In this document: positions 45,139 through 56,950 of the stretch, piece by piece | Position numbering within the stretch: position 1 is the first letter of the stretch | Layout of the letters: every line of letters begins with the position of its first letter | NCBI GenBank assembly: GCA_963920765.1 | Contig: OY987247.1 | Span: 12,062,471 to 12,126,470 of the forward strand | Direction of reading: 5' to 3' | From: Ulota crispa | Taxonomy: Eukaryota; Streptophyta; Bryopsida; Orthotrichales; Orthotrichaceae | Length of the DNA: 64,000 bases | Translations under genes and position numbers: made by a program | Notes under the pieces: generated by a model | The model's database searches: none | What the model was told of the DNA's origin: nothing | What the model saw: the letters and a program-made list of their open reading frames with translations, nothing else

Positions 45139-48100
45139 TCAGCTTGCACCTGAACCGCCAGGACCGTCTATTCTTAAATCATAGAAGGATTCAGACATGT
45201 TAGATCTTAAATTGGGAATTCTTGATGTTGCCTTGGTGGAGCCAGCTGCTGTCCTACTGTGTCTTAATGGAGCTACCTTGCCAGGAGTGGGTGTTTGGTA
45301 GCCACTCGATACTTTCCCATTTCCAGATCTAGTCTTCTGGAATGTACCCAAGGGCTCGCTTGTATATCTGCAAAAAGGGAGAATACTCACTCAAACTTAA
45401 CCCCCTATTTCTCATGGTCACCGACCTTTGGTAGAATAAATCTAGCAAACAAACGGATCGGAAGACTCTGTTGACAGTGCCACCTCGAAGACTGTATATG
45501 ACGTAAAGTTACACCAACAATGTGAACATAAATAGCACTAACCTTGGATCTACAAAGAAGAGGCGAATCCGCTCATCCGAGAGCAGCCAATGCTCCTTTT
45601 CTTCCTTCATTTGTAGCATACAAAGCCTCAAGGCATACTGCAAACACATTTGAAATGATCAGCAAAACTCAGATATTGTGCAAATTGTTGTGCACCAGAT
45701 TACAGGAACAATCAAATCGTGAAATGGTATAGAACAAATGTAACATAGAAATGGCTTTTAAAAAGCATAGCGGCTGTCTTATGGAGAATTGAAGTATTCC
45801 AAAATCGAGTCTCACCTCCAACATCCCCAACTTATACACCTTTGATCCAAAACTTGGCTCAACCTCTGGGGCATCCTCCTCTTGACTATCATGACTTGAG
45901 TCTTCATCATGGTCACTTGTATCGTCTTGGTGATCCACTCCATTCTTAGCATCATTGTTGTCTTCAAGGCACTGTAATAAGTCAATAACGACGTCTTAGT
46001 TATACAAAAAGCCCTAGAAACTAACAGCTTTATATCGTAACTTGAATTTATTTACTACGTTTACAAACCGATGCATAATTTGAATTTCAGGTCATTCTAA
46101 CAAGTGCGTGTACATTCATTAGACTTCCTTTTTCAGAGTTCTTTCAAAGAAGAGCCATAGAACCAAAAAGCATTCAAGAACATTCACTCGTCTTACAAAT
46201 TTGTTCCAATGTAAGGTATGCCTCTTCGTACCTGAATAGCATAATGGTTCACTTCCTGCAGATCACCATGGTTTGAGAAAAAAAATCAGTTATAAAAATG
46301 GAAAAAACAACAATCCAGATTGATCTGTGCAACTACTTTACCATATATGGTCCTCTCTTTCACAACACTATGATGAAGGAATAAAGAGGCCTTGAACCCA
46401 AAGCCGATTTGACCTAGAAAATTGTTGAATTAAAAAATACAAAGAATGGCTCGACAAATGAAACCTAACGTAGGAGCATGCAAAACGAATACCGATAGAT
46501 ATACTTGCAAAGACTAGACAATTGTACACAAAAACATTTTCATCACTCGGATCTAAAACCCATGGTGAGAGAGTGAACCTGAAGAAAAGAACTTGCAGAG
46601 CCATTCTTATAAGCCTCTGCAAAAGACCCACAACAAAATTTATTAATTTCTCGTGTTAGTCATCTCAAGCACTGCAAGATATTGGTGTTTTTCATAATAA
46701 CAATTTCCTTGAATCCATCGTAACCTTTTCCAAATCAATGGACAGTCTATGGTGATATAATTATTCACGGCCAGCATAAGCGAGAACCAAGCCACCAAAA
46801 AAAAGGAAGTGTTACTGAAGCTTTTCAGTCCTGCTTTCGATTTTCATGTTAACCTAAAATACAGAAACGTGAGTTATGTTGAATGAAAGTGGTAATTACA
46901 TTAGGTAGGCCGGTAATGAACGACTCACCTTGAATATGTGATGGGCCAGAAGAAGCCAAGGTGTCCACTAGCAAAACAGCTTCTAACTCATGCTGACCAA
47001 GTCCTAAAACGTGTAGTGTGGATGATCCTGAAACCCCAAACATCCAAACCGCAGCAACTATATTTAAAAACTGTTGAATCATAGTACCAGTGTTCATTTG
47101 ATTTTGAGACAACAATCAAGCTGAAAACAATGCTTATATTGAAATAAGACTTGGTTTCACTTAGGTCAAACATCTGGTTCAGAGAGGAGATAAGGGACAA
47201 ACCAACAGCAGAGATGTCCGATACTGATAAACGAATGCACGTAGGGGGTTCTCCAGCTTCAGATTCCTCTTCCTGCCAAGCATTCCCTCAGAATCTATCA
47301 CAAGAATTTCTAACGATCTTTTTAAGATTACATAGAAATTCCAGCAACAACAAAACCCTTCATCCACTTTAGAACGTACGTTTGTGATAGAAAGATCAAA
47401 CTGGTTGCCTCCCAGACCAGGTACTGTAGAAGCTTGCTTCAGGGTAACGCAGCATCCTATCATTTTCAATTGCCAACGTGGCAATGTCAACTTTGTCTCG
47501 TACTTGTATAGCATAGCACGAAGATTAATCACAGTCCCTTGCCTACAACTAGCTGTACGAATCTGTTCTTCGTGGACAAGTTGCAAAGTATTAAATGATG
47601 AAAAACCTGACACAAGATGGTGTGCCAAAATACCAAAAAGGCATACAAGAATGAGAGGCTAGAGAACTGCTGCTCAAAACTTGCAGCAACACCAAGCAAC
47701 TTTCAACATGAAATATGAAAAACCACGGACTAGAGCTAACACTTCGAATTATTTGCAGCTTTGATATAAAAAAATGGCTTAATTCAAAATTTCGGAAACG
47801 TTTCTACATAACACTTACCAAGTGACTAGACTCCATAAGTCTTGAAGGTGACAAGCCCGAATCTTCTACTCTTAAAAGAGAGACAGCATTGACAGCCATC
47901 GAAAGATAAGGCAAGATGGAGTCCAGCCTACATCAATAAAACATACACGCAAGCAACCGTTATGCTTAGGCAAAGTAATCTGAATTCAAATTCTTTGTAG
48001 AATTACAATTTGTGTAATGAATAAGCCCTCTATGGCACAATACAAAGACATACCGTGTCATGAAACTCTGCAACCGGGCGACTGCATCAGCTTGTGACGT

Positions 48101-49138
48101 TTTCACAATGCTCTGCGACAAACCAAACAAATCAGTTTCACAGCATTTTGGAACCTTCCACCAACTAAAATTCACACGATAATACAGGGCAGCAGCCATT
48201 ACGCACCTCATTGTATGTCTGTGCCTCAAGCTCTTCTTGAAAACTCACAATATCATTAATGACTCGAAGTGCCATGTCCAATGCACCCTGAATTCATCAC
48301 AAGCCAAAGAAAAGAAAGTCAGCCTTATTTGAAACTACACCTCATCATCGATAAAAGGACGCTTTTTTCATTCCAGATTACCTATGGCGTGAGTTCCAGA
48401 TGACAGAGAGCAACATTAAGACTTAGAACTGCAGTCAAGCGTGCATACAAACACACCTGAAGCGCTGTATTGCCATGAAGCACATACTGCACGCACATGT
48501 CAACTGGTAAGCTCAAAACCTGCAATTCGAAGGCAAAAGGATTAGTATCAACTATTGCGATCTGCATGCTTGTTCCAGTCGACAACAACTTGATAAAGCG
48601 TAAAACGGTATAAATAACTGAATTAACCGATGTCTAAATGCAAAGAACACTTCAAAACAAAGGCGGAGGAGATTGGAATTCAGATTGCTAGGGAAGGCAA
48701 TATTGAAGACCTAAACGACCTACTAACTCAATCCAAAAGCGAAATCATCGACTCACTTGTAGCCGAGATTCAAGCTCCTTCTCCAGTCCTTGGAGCTGCA
48801 CAGAACATCTCAACAATAAGAATCCACAACAAAGCTTCACATTCACTATCCCTTCCACTTTTGAATATTGAATTCCAGAAAATCATACAACGGATATGCA
48901 AGCTCTTGGTAAACAACAACGAACTTCTCTTCCTTCCATAACTTCAGCAAATCGAACTGCTGTGACATTGCACGAATCACAGCAAAAAAAACACGCAAAC
49001 CTGAATCTCAATCTGGCCACGGAAGCGCACGTTGAGCCGCGTGAAGAGCGAAGAGAGCGAGCGCTGCGCCACAACCTCAAACGTCTTCTTCACCAACACT
49101 GAGCCCGCGTATAATGCAGCTGCAGATCCTACGTCCAT
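45139..49138 (-). CDS. Conserved plant protein of unknown function, 516 aa, 14 exons
   Basis: Exons (minus): 49001-49138, 48757-48795, 48457-48519, 48207-48287, 48054-48112, 47819-47927, 47380-47658, 47161-47272, 46929-47057, 46579-46616, 46232-46255, 45816-45971, 45543-45637 and 45139-45367. Together they give 1551 bp in one frame. The N-terminus (MDVGSAAALYAGSVLVKKTF) is followed by a short helix (LQGLEKELESRLQ). The middle has hydrophobic, structured segments (LDSILPYLSMAVNAV, LPRWQLKMIGCCVTL). A C-terminal part contains an acidic stretch (DDTSDHDEDSSHDSQEED), then YALRLCMLQMKEEKEHWLLS, and a basic Ser/Thr-rich tail. I do not recognise the family; no catalytic motif is visible. The 24-bp exon EVNHYAIQ and the starts of exons 7 and 9 were chosen for phase and are the least certain. 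Confidence 0.72.
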
Positions 49139-49386
49139 AGCTCCACCTCTTCCTCCAAATCCTCCAAATCCTCTTCTCCTCAAAGGTCTCACATAAGGAT
49201 TATCTTCTCCTCCATCACCTCTAATACTTCACACTCACTCTCACTCAAAGCAATCGACCAGTGCATATCGATTTATAACACTAGGTCCATATCCTCCGGT
49301 GTCACCGTATCCATCAAGCCACAAGAAATATTCAAACACAAAACTAATAACTCAAAGCTCCTACACAATTTAAAGCTCATATAAAA

Positions 49387-49760
49387 TCCAAGCTCCTGTA
49401 AAATCCAAAGCTCCTGTAAAATCCAGGCTCCTATAAAATCCAAAGCTCCTGTAAAATCCAAAGCTCCTGTAAAATCCAAAGCTCCTATAAGATCCAAAGC
49501 TCCTGTAAAATCCAAAGCTCCTATAAGATCCAAAGCTCCTACACAATTGAAAGCTCTTGCAAAATCCAAGCTCTTACACAATCAGAACTTGAATTACGCA
49601 CAAGAAAAGCATTTTGAACATTAAGTAAGCGATTTATCTCGCTCTAACTTAGCTATAGAAAATATAAAGCTACTCTGTCCAGCAGATAAATTTAAAACAC
49701 AATTCAAAGCTCCTGCAAAATCCAAGCTCCTGTAAAAATCCAAGCTCCTATGAAACCAGA
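49387..49760. repeat. 18-bp minisatellite, AGCTCCTGTAAAATCCAA unit, plus larger direct repeat
   Basis: About ten near-perfect 18-19 bp units run from 49387 to 49570; a few more lie at 49705-49760. Around them a block of about 95 bp containing GCGATTTATCTCGCTCTAAC occurs twice (about 49592 and 49771), so the minisatellite has been duplicated within a longer unit. The minus-strand translation (GALDFTGALDLIGALDF) is only the repeat read as protein. Confidence 0.9.
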
Positions 49761-50815
49761 GCTTAAATTACGCACAAGAAAGGCATTTCGAGCATTAAGA
49801 AAGCGATTTATCTCGCTCTAACTTAGCTGTTGAAAATGTAAAGCTACTCTGTTGACACAGATTAATTTGAAATAATATTTTGTTTGTTGGAATTAGTTAG
49901 TTTGCTTCGAAATACACACAGACAACCTTGAGTAAGTTAGAATCCCGTGCTGTCGTCGTTTCACACCTACTTATCCGTGGAACAAGTGCAGAGGACATGT
50001 GACCTTGAAACCCTAGCAAGTTGAATCAAAGCTCGACTCTTAACTTAATCTTTGTAGTCCTTGCAAATTCTGTTGCACGCAGGATTTTCCGTCGCATGAA
50101 AACTTTGTAGATCTAATTCATTTGAAAGCGATGGCGTTCGGGGATTTTGGAAACCTCGCAACACGATCTCTCGGGACTTTAGTTACAGGGTATCGCAAGA
50201 GTGAAGCATCTTTTTGAATGAAAACTGATCATGTCGACGAGGCGTGTGCTTTGGGCTCGGTTTACTGCACATATGTCGATCTGGGCCCCGCCCGTGTCAG
50301 GGCTCAAAATAGGGAAGTTCTCTGGCTGCCCCTTTACACGAGCTGCCCTGCCTGAGCCCAGAAAAACTCATCTAAGTGTGTAACTCCTTGGTTTGCGAAT
50401 ACAACACTAAGTTAACAACACTCATAAATGTGAATCTAAGGATTTTGTAGTAGGAAAATCAATTGATGAACATTGAAGAAAATACTGTGAAGCTAGTAAG
50501 AAGAAACCAAAAATATTGACATCAGTTTTAAAGTTCCCATTGCAAGCATCTGTTCACAAAGATTTCTCAAAGTCCTAAATTAATGAAAATGTATAGTTGT
50601 GTGTACAAGATGTCTTCAATGTGGTCATACGCTCATAATACTAACTTGAGGAGTTCTTAAGTAGTGAGATGAGACACTCAAAATTGTCATGCCAATCACC
50701 CAAAACCATCACTTAGTCACCCATAACCATTTTTTTTGTATTTGTGAGTCACTAATGGTTAGTCAAAAGAGTAGGTAACTCCATGGAGACCCTCATGAGC
50801 AAGGGCGTTGTTACC

Positions 50816-51370
50816 TTAACCCTTAAATGACAAGGGTACTATTATACATACTACTAGTGGACCCATGTACCTGCCGTTCCAGCAGAGGGCAATCTCCTTC
50901 TCCAAGCGACCACCCCCTATTTCCGTGTATACCCCATCTCCAAGGACAACCGTAATTGCCACATAACCATAGACCTATTCCCATGTATACCCTATCCCCA
51001 AGGACAACCATAACCGCCACATAACCATAGAAATAAGAATAACCGCCACATAACCACCACTTAATCTTCTTGGAGCAACACCCAACTACCCAACTAATAG
51101 AGATTTTATTATGTTATAGACACCCAACTACCCAACTAATGGAACCAAGACTATTGTTAGTATAGATGTATGCTGTTGTATAACGAGCATTTGCTACCAA
51201 CAAAAAGTTTTAATTTGGGATCTTGACTACCTCACTAGAATAGCATTGATCTATATTCTAACTTCTTTGTTGATCTCAAATGTAACAAAGGTGTGAATGC
51301 GGTCCAAATACAAGAAAAATACATTGTATTGTATTGGTCACAAAAGGCTACCTTGTCATTTAGGGGTTAA
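50816..51370. mobile_element. TTAA element (piggyBac-like), 555 bp, in the loop of the fold-back
   Basis: TTAA then CCCTTAAATGACAAGGGTAC on the left; GCTACCTTGTCATTTAGGGG then TTAA on the right, matching over about 16 bp. The interior includes a duplicated block around CCGCCACATAACCA and a right half like 4922-5149. Confidence 0.88.
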
Positions 51371-51934
51371 AACCACACCTACTTGCAATTAAAGCAGCAC
51401 CCTTGCTCACGAGGGTCTCCATGGAGTTACCTACTCTTTTGACTAACCATTAGTGACTCACAAATACAAAAAAAATGGTTATGGGTGACTAAGTGATGGT
51501 TTTGGGTGATTGGCATGACAATTTTGAGTGTCTCATCTCACTACTTAAGAACTCCTCAAGTTAGTATTATGAGCGTATGACCACATTGAAGACATCTTGT
51601 ACACACAACTATACATTTTCATTAATTTAGGACTTTGAGAAATCTTTGTGAACAGATGCTTGCAATGGGAACTTTAAAACTGATGTCAATATTTTTGGTT
51701 TCTTCTTACTAGCTTCACAATATTTTCTTCAATGTTCATCAATTGATTTTCCTACTACAAAATCCTTAAATTCACACTTATGAGTGTTGCTACCTTAGTG
51801 TTGTATTTGCAAACCGAGGAGTTAGACACTTAGATGAGTTTTTCTAGGCTTAGGCAAGGCAGCTCGTGTAGAGGGGCAGCCAAAGAACTTCCCTATTTTG
51901 AGCCTTGACACAAGCGAGGCCCAGATCAACGTAT

Positions 51935-52076
51935 CACTAGAAGAAATCTTGTCCTAAATGACTGGTTCACAATGACTGCAAATGTCCTAAACAACTATAA
52001 TTGAATCATTGTATAGTTGTTTAGGACATTTGAGTCGTTGTGAACCAATTGTTTAGGACAGTTTTTTCTTCTAGTG
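51935..52076. mobile_element. CACTA-type MITE, 142 bp, almost a perfect hairpin
   Basis: The ends are CACTAGAAGAAATCTTGTCC and TTTTTTCTTCTAGTG, flanked by TAT on both sides. The left arm of the host fold-back has the empty site (GCACATATGTCG). The arms pair over about 60 bp with a loop of about 10 bases. Confidence 0.85.
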
Positions 52077-52106
52077 TATGTGCAGTAAACCAAGCCTGTG
52101 CTTTGC

Positions 52107-54950
52107 GATAACACTAAATAGTGCATTTAGGTTGTTCCATACTAATTTCTAGATGTTTTACACTAAATAATACCATAATTTTCATCACGCAATAAAACAT
52201 ATTCAAATAACAATGAGGACTTGGCAACAAAAAAAATGTTGCGGAGAAATAAAGTAGTAATGTCAAGGTCAAAAACCATGTGAATTCCTAGTACAATATT
52301 TAGAAAGTCGTATGCACCTCCAACGTTTGGAAATTTTTGAATCCTCAAAGAGCTCCCTCTAAAGTCTCAAAAAGGATCCCAAGACATGTACTTATTACTA
52401 CAGATAAATCACTAATCCCTTATTTATGTTCACCCTTTGAGTTCAATGCAATCATGAAAGTTATGTTGTTATGCTATTCCAATTGGACAAAGATGTAGGT
52501 ACAATAGAACCATAAATTCTATTTTACTCTATTTGTATAGATGAATGAAGTACTTGAGTAGTGACTAGTGAGTTCATTGAATTTACATACTGTATCTATG
52601 CAATGCCTTTTGTATTGTTTTAGATTGTGCATGTGGCTAAGGTACTTCATATAAGATAGCAATAGATATGAGTCATTTTTTTTGTACTCAAACTAGCATG
52701 CCTAGCCCCAAATAATAACTTTCTTTGTCAAATGTTGGGGGTTCTCTAAGGGCTCAAGTTTTTTAACCAAAATGGTGAGTCATGAGGTAATTCTTTAGGG
52801 TAAGGCAACCTAATTATGAAGGCAACCTAAATGCACTACTTAGTGTAAAATCCTAGGATTTGCTTTTATATTAGGGCTCAATTGTTGGTCCAATTTATCC
52901 CATTTTAATTTAAGAAGGAATTTTAGAAGTTTTTGGCTTGTTGTTTTAAGATTATTATTAAACATTGGCAAAATTTGTAATTTTAGGATCTTGAACTTCA
53001 AGGCATCTAGTTTGGATGTTGCCAAACAAAATTCCAAAAAAGCCATTTACATGTTAAGATATTTGTAGTTGGATGTGGATGACTACAAAATTCTCAATTT
53101 TTTTTGGAGCCACCTGAAACTTGTTATGCAAAAATGGCAACTCATGTGTACAAATTTGGGAAACAACCACTTATGGTGATTTAGTGCTTATTGTTTTTAC
53201 TTCAAAAGTAATGTCTCCCCTTTCAAATCCATGACCAAAATTTCACAAATGAGCTTGCAATGCAACAGTCAAAGAGCTACCACCTAATACAAAGAAAATG
53301 TTTATCTCCAATTATTGACCAAATTTCATTATGAATGAAAGAGAATTCAATAATGGGTGAATTTTATTTCTTTAAGAGAGACATTCAAATTGAAATTAGC
53401 ACAAAAACACATTTGCATTTTATTAAATGGTAAAGTTTCAATAAAAGGACCATCACTACCCAAGGTGAGTTCTTAACTTTATTCTCGCTTGTTATCCATT
53501 TTTCTAACACACCAACTTGTCATAGGCTCTTTAGTTGGCACTATTCATCACACTTTTTAGTGCGCAACAAGCATGCTTGCAATTTAGCTTCTACAAAATA
53601 TAAGTGGAATCTAGTATGAAGGACATTCAAATTTAACATTGAGGCTAATTTCAAATTGCAACTTCTCCAAAAATAAAATTAGAACATTCAAATCTTTGCC
53701 TTGAGCAAGGCCTCAAAGTTTCCTAAACACCAAATTGGTGTCTTAGGCATTTAGGGGTTAATAATCCTCAAATTATTTATCTTACTATTAATCCCTTGCA
53801 CTAATAACACTAACTTGACCTACTTCAAGATATAGGTAAATTAATAAGGCAAACTAGTAAAGTATCTCACAAGTGATTTAGAATAACCCAATGTAATGTG
53901 AGTTACAACATATAAATAGCCTCAAACAATACAATTCAAGTGCGCAAGATTTTCAAAAAGATTTTGCTAACACACAATTCAACTAGAGAGTGTGTGAAAA
54001 TGCCGCATTACAAAAACTCAATTACCAAGTTGCTATGTGAAAGGCAGCAAAAGGTTGTGACCAACACCCTTACTTAGAAAACAAAAGTGAGATACATGCC
54101 ACACATTCACACCAACTAAGCACTATTCTCTTAAATTAGTTTAAAAGGGTCTAGCAATTTTCAAAATCTTGCTCTAATTAAAATAATTGATGTGCTATGT
54201 TGGCTTTTGAAGAGACAAAACCAATAAAACCAAACAAACCAAGCAAACCAAAAAAAAATAGACTAAAGAGTGCATTTAGGTTGCCATAATAAATAGGTTG
54301 CTTTACCTCACAAAACTCTTGACCGCTTGGAGAGGTATGCAACTCTTTAGATATTAGGATTTCATATGGTCTATGTATGCTTGCTAGTTTGTTTTTTTGC
54401 AACCTTGTTGTTATTGCCAAGCCCTTCAGAACATTTTTATTGCAACAAAATTATTGATTGATGAAAAGTTATTGTAGTTAGTAAGTATTTACATAGTGCA
54501 AAATGTTAAGAAATTAGTGTGGAGCAACCTAAATGCACTATTTAGTGTATGCCAAAAAAGAACAAGCCCTTCAGAAATTGTTTATTGCAATAATTATTGG
54601 CAAAAGCATAACATTTAGTAGCACTAGTAAAGGCTGCCCTCCCTCTAAGAGAATGGTGTGAAATATTCCTCACCATTCCTTAGCTATGGGGACACTTGTC
54701 TAAATTTGTCAGAGTTTATGAAAAGGAGGCTCAGTCCAATGCACATACGTCAATGTGGGGGCCCAAACATGTCAATTTTTTTTTTTTGTCATGACAAAGT
54801 TCATGAATGATACCTGAAGAGAGGGAAAGGCAGCCTCTCTTTGGCCACTAAATGTTATGAAGTATCGTAGTATCAGTAAGTAATTTTATAGTGTAAAATG
54901 TCAAGAAATTAGTGTGAAGCAACCTAAATGCACTATTGAGTGTATGTCAA
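52107..54950. repeat. Cluster of elements ending in ACACTAAATAGTGCATTTAGG
   Basis: The sequence ACACTAAATAGTGCATTTAGG or its inverse recurs at 52111, 52822, 54265, 54532 and 54925, often followed by TTGTTCCATACTAATTTCT or its inverse. Pairs such as 52111-52843 and 54265-54551 look like separate inverted-repeat elements with shared ends. The exact element boundaries are unclear. The sequence between them holds no recognised gene; a right TTAA terminus (GGCATTTAGGGG then TTAA) lies at 53746-53761. Confidence 0.55.
54607..54859. mobile_element. CATAACATT MITE with AAG target duplication
   Basis: The ends are CATAACATTTAGTAG and CACTAAATGTTATG, with AAG on both sides. The interior (GAGCC or GGCTC phrases, ACATACGTCAATGTG) is shared in inverse orientation with 25952-26250. 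Confidence 0.82.
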
Positions 54951-55039
54951 AAAAAAGCCCTTCATTGTTTATTACAATATTTTTTTGACATATATACTGT
55001 AAAATGCCGAGAAATTAGTGTGGAGCAACCTAACATGTC

Positions 55040-55279
55040 AAAGAAGATTTCCACCATGTCTTGGTGGTAGGCCCCGCCAATGACGTGACATCAGGCTCTA
55101 CCCCTCGTGAGCTCCGCCCTCTCCTCCAACACACACACTCTCTCTTCCTCTGCTCGGCCTCTCTCGCCTCTCTCGCAGCTCTGTTTCTAGCTCTGTTTCT
55201 CTCTCATTCTCTCGCAGTTTTCCACTTCCTTCGATATTCTTGTCAAGCAAACTTTGCGATTCTTGCAAATTTGGAAGCA
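55040..55279 (+). promoter_or_regulatory. FabZ promoter-proximal region and CT-rich leader
   Basis: A pyrimidine-rich leader with CTCTCTTCCTCTGCTC-like runs (55130-55225) precedes the start codon. CT-rich leaders are frequent in nuclear genes for plastid proteins. No TATA box can be fixed with confidence. Confidence 0.45.
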
Positions 55280-56950
55280 ATGGCAGCAGCAGGGGCGCTA
55301 TGCGCAGCTGGTGGAGCGAAGTTGGAGGCTCTCACTTCCACTGCCGGCTCTTCTTCAATTCCATCAAGGACGACTAAGGCGTCGTTCTCCCTCACCTTTA
55401 AGAAGCATCAACAGCAGCAGCAGCAGCAGCAGAAGCAGCAGCTTGTGGCATTGCGGAGTCGGAATATTGCTTCGAGGAGGAGCTTCGTAGTCCGAGCGTT
55501 GGATGGAAACTCCACAACGACAACGACAACGCCAACGCCAACGCCAACACCGGCACCGGCGGCGGCTCCCGAGGAAGTTCCGATTGAGAAGAGGTTCCCT
55601 GCATTCCCGTCCGCGTTGGACATTAATCAGATTATGGATATCCTCCCGCACCGGTTCCCGTTCTTGTTGGTGGACAGAGTGATTGAGTTTAATCCCGGGG
55701 AGTCCGCTGTGGCCATCAAGAATGTCACTATCAATGATAATTTCTTCCCCGGCCATTTCCCGCAGCGGCCTATCATGCCTGGCGTGCTTATGGTTGAGGT
55801 GCGTTGACGCTCTCGCTATTATTCTTTGTCCGAAACGTGAATTAGTAGTTTAGGTCACGTCTGAAAAGATGTCTTCATTTGTCGTGATAATTGCTTTGTC
55901 ATCCGTATTTATCGTTTAGATGATCTTGCGATTGTCTACTTATAAGCCATTGCCAGATTGTTATGATGCTTTAATTTCCATACTATTCTTTATCTGTTTA
56001 TTGAAACGATCTTCTGTGACAGAAAGAGTATATAACGTCAGTGATAGTACAATGAGACTAAAGCAGAGACACTAAAATTGTTGAGCGTAGTCCTTATTTT
56101 TCAGACTGGTCAGAACTTTATATGTTCTTGTTTCGCTAATGAAACAGGATTCTAACGCTCCAATGCATTATTAGTATGCAGAAACTATTTATGTTCTATT
56201 TTATTTTATTTTATAGACTAGCGGTTGGCTCTTGCTACGCCACACATTTACCATTAGAATCGTTGTGAAATCTAAAATTGCTTCAATTTAATTTAATGTT
56301 TTAAATCATTTAGTAATAGCCATAGAAATATGAAATCATGAAAGTCCAAAGCTCCTCAAAATCACAAAATTTTGAAAAGCAATGAAGTATGAAGCATAGA
56401 GGAGCAATAAAATTTCAACCTCTTTAATATCACTTTGTGCACCTTGTCTAATATCACATCAACTTCAATGGCTAAGATTGAAGATGTGATACTATAGAGG
56501 GAAATTGTGATATTGTCACTGTACTTTTAGTACTGAGATGTTCTGAAACTGCATCCGCAGGAGGTAGTACTGATTTAGGGATGTCCAGGTGAACATTTGT
56601 TTTTCCTACCTTACATATCGATTTTCTTAGAGATTATTTAATATTAGTGATAGCACATGATCTATTGACACGTAGATCGTGTGTGTTTTGTACAGGCTAT
56701 GGCACAGGTAGGAGGTATTGTGATGTTGCAGCCGGATGTAGGAGGTTCCAAGGAGTCGTTCTTTTTCGCTGGAGTAGACAAAGTGCGCTTCCGCAAGCCG
56801 GTCATTGCAGGAGACACGCTAGTGATGAAGATGAAGCTGACTAAGCTGAACAAGAGGTTCGGGATTGCAAAGATGGACGGTCAAGCGTACGTCGGTGGTG
56901 AATTAGTGTGTGAAGGAGAGTTTTTGATGGCTCTTGGCAAGGCGGATTAG
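55280..56950 (+). CDS. FABZ: Plastid 3-hydroxyacyl-ACP dehydratase FabZ, 257 aa
   Basis: Two exons, 55280-55798 and 56696-56950. It dehydrates 3-hydroxyacyl-ACP to trans-2-enoyl-ACP in plastid type II fatty-acid synthesis. Residues 1-75 are Ser/Ala-rich and basic, a chloroplast transit peptide. They include eight consecutive Gln (44-51). A Thr/Pro tract (79-95) links to the hotdog domain. Domain motifs: [16 protein letters not shown], then [20 protein letters not shown] with the catalytic His159 and Glu173, 14 residues apart as in bacterial FabZ. Glu173 is the last codon before the intron. The C-terminal half ([29 protein letters not shown]) is complete and ends GKAD. Start: ATG after GCA at 55280. 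An earlier in-frame stretch upstream has no ATG. The 897-bp intron holds only AT-rich sequence. Confidence 0.95.

Larger units (their letters stand above)
50254..52096. mobile_element. Mutator-like fold-back element with 9-bp duplication and two nested elements
   Basis: The flanks are TGTGCTTTG on both sides (50245-50253 and 52097-52105). The termini are GGCTCGGTTTACTGCACATA and GCAGTAAACCAAGCC. The arms run to about 50812 on the left and from 51371 on the right and are close inverted copies, about 570 bp each. A TTAA element fills the loop and a CACTA MITE sits in the right arm. No transposase frame is present. Confidence 0.85.

Noticed and set aside
49273-49581. A protein-like repeat frame (GALDFTGALDLIGALDF)
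   Set aside because: It is the 18-bp minisatellite read in one frame, not a gene.
50131-50189. A possible orphan first exon (MAFGDFGNLATRSLGTLV) ending near a GTATCG donor
   Set aside because: No continuing exon was found before the fold-back element that starts 65 bp later, so it cannot be supported as a gene.
52107-54551. A 2.4-kb CACTA transposon
   Set aside because: The ends begin with ACACTA, but no matching 3-bp duplication was found, and internal copies of the same end suggest several smaller elements.
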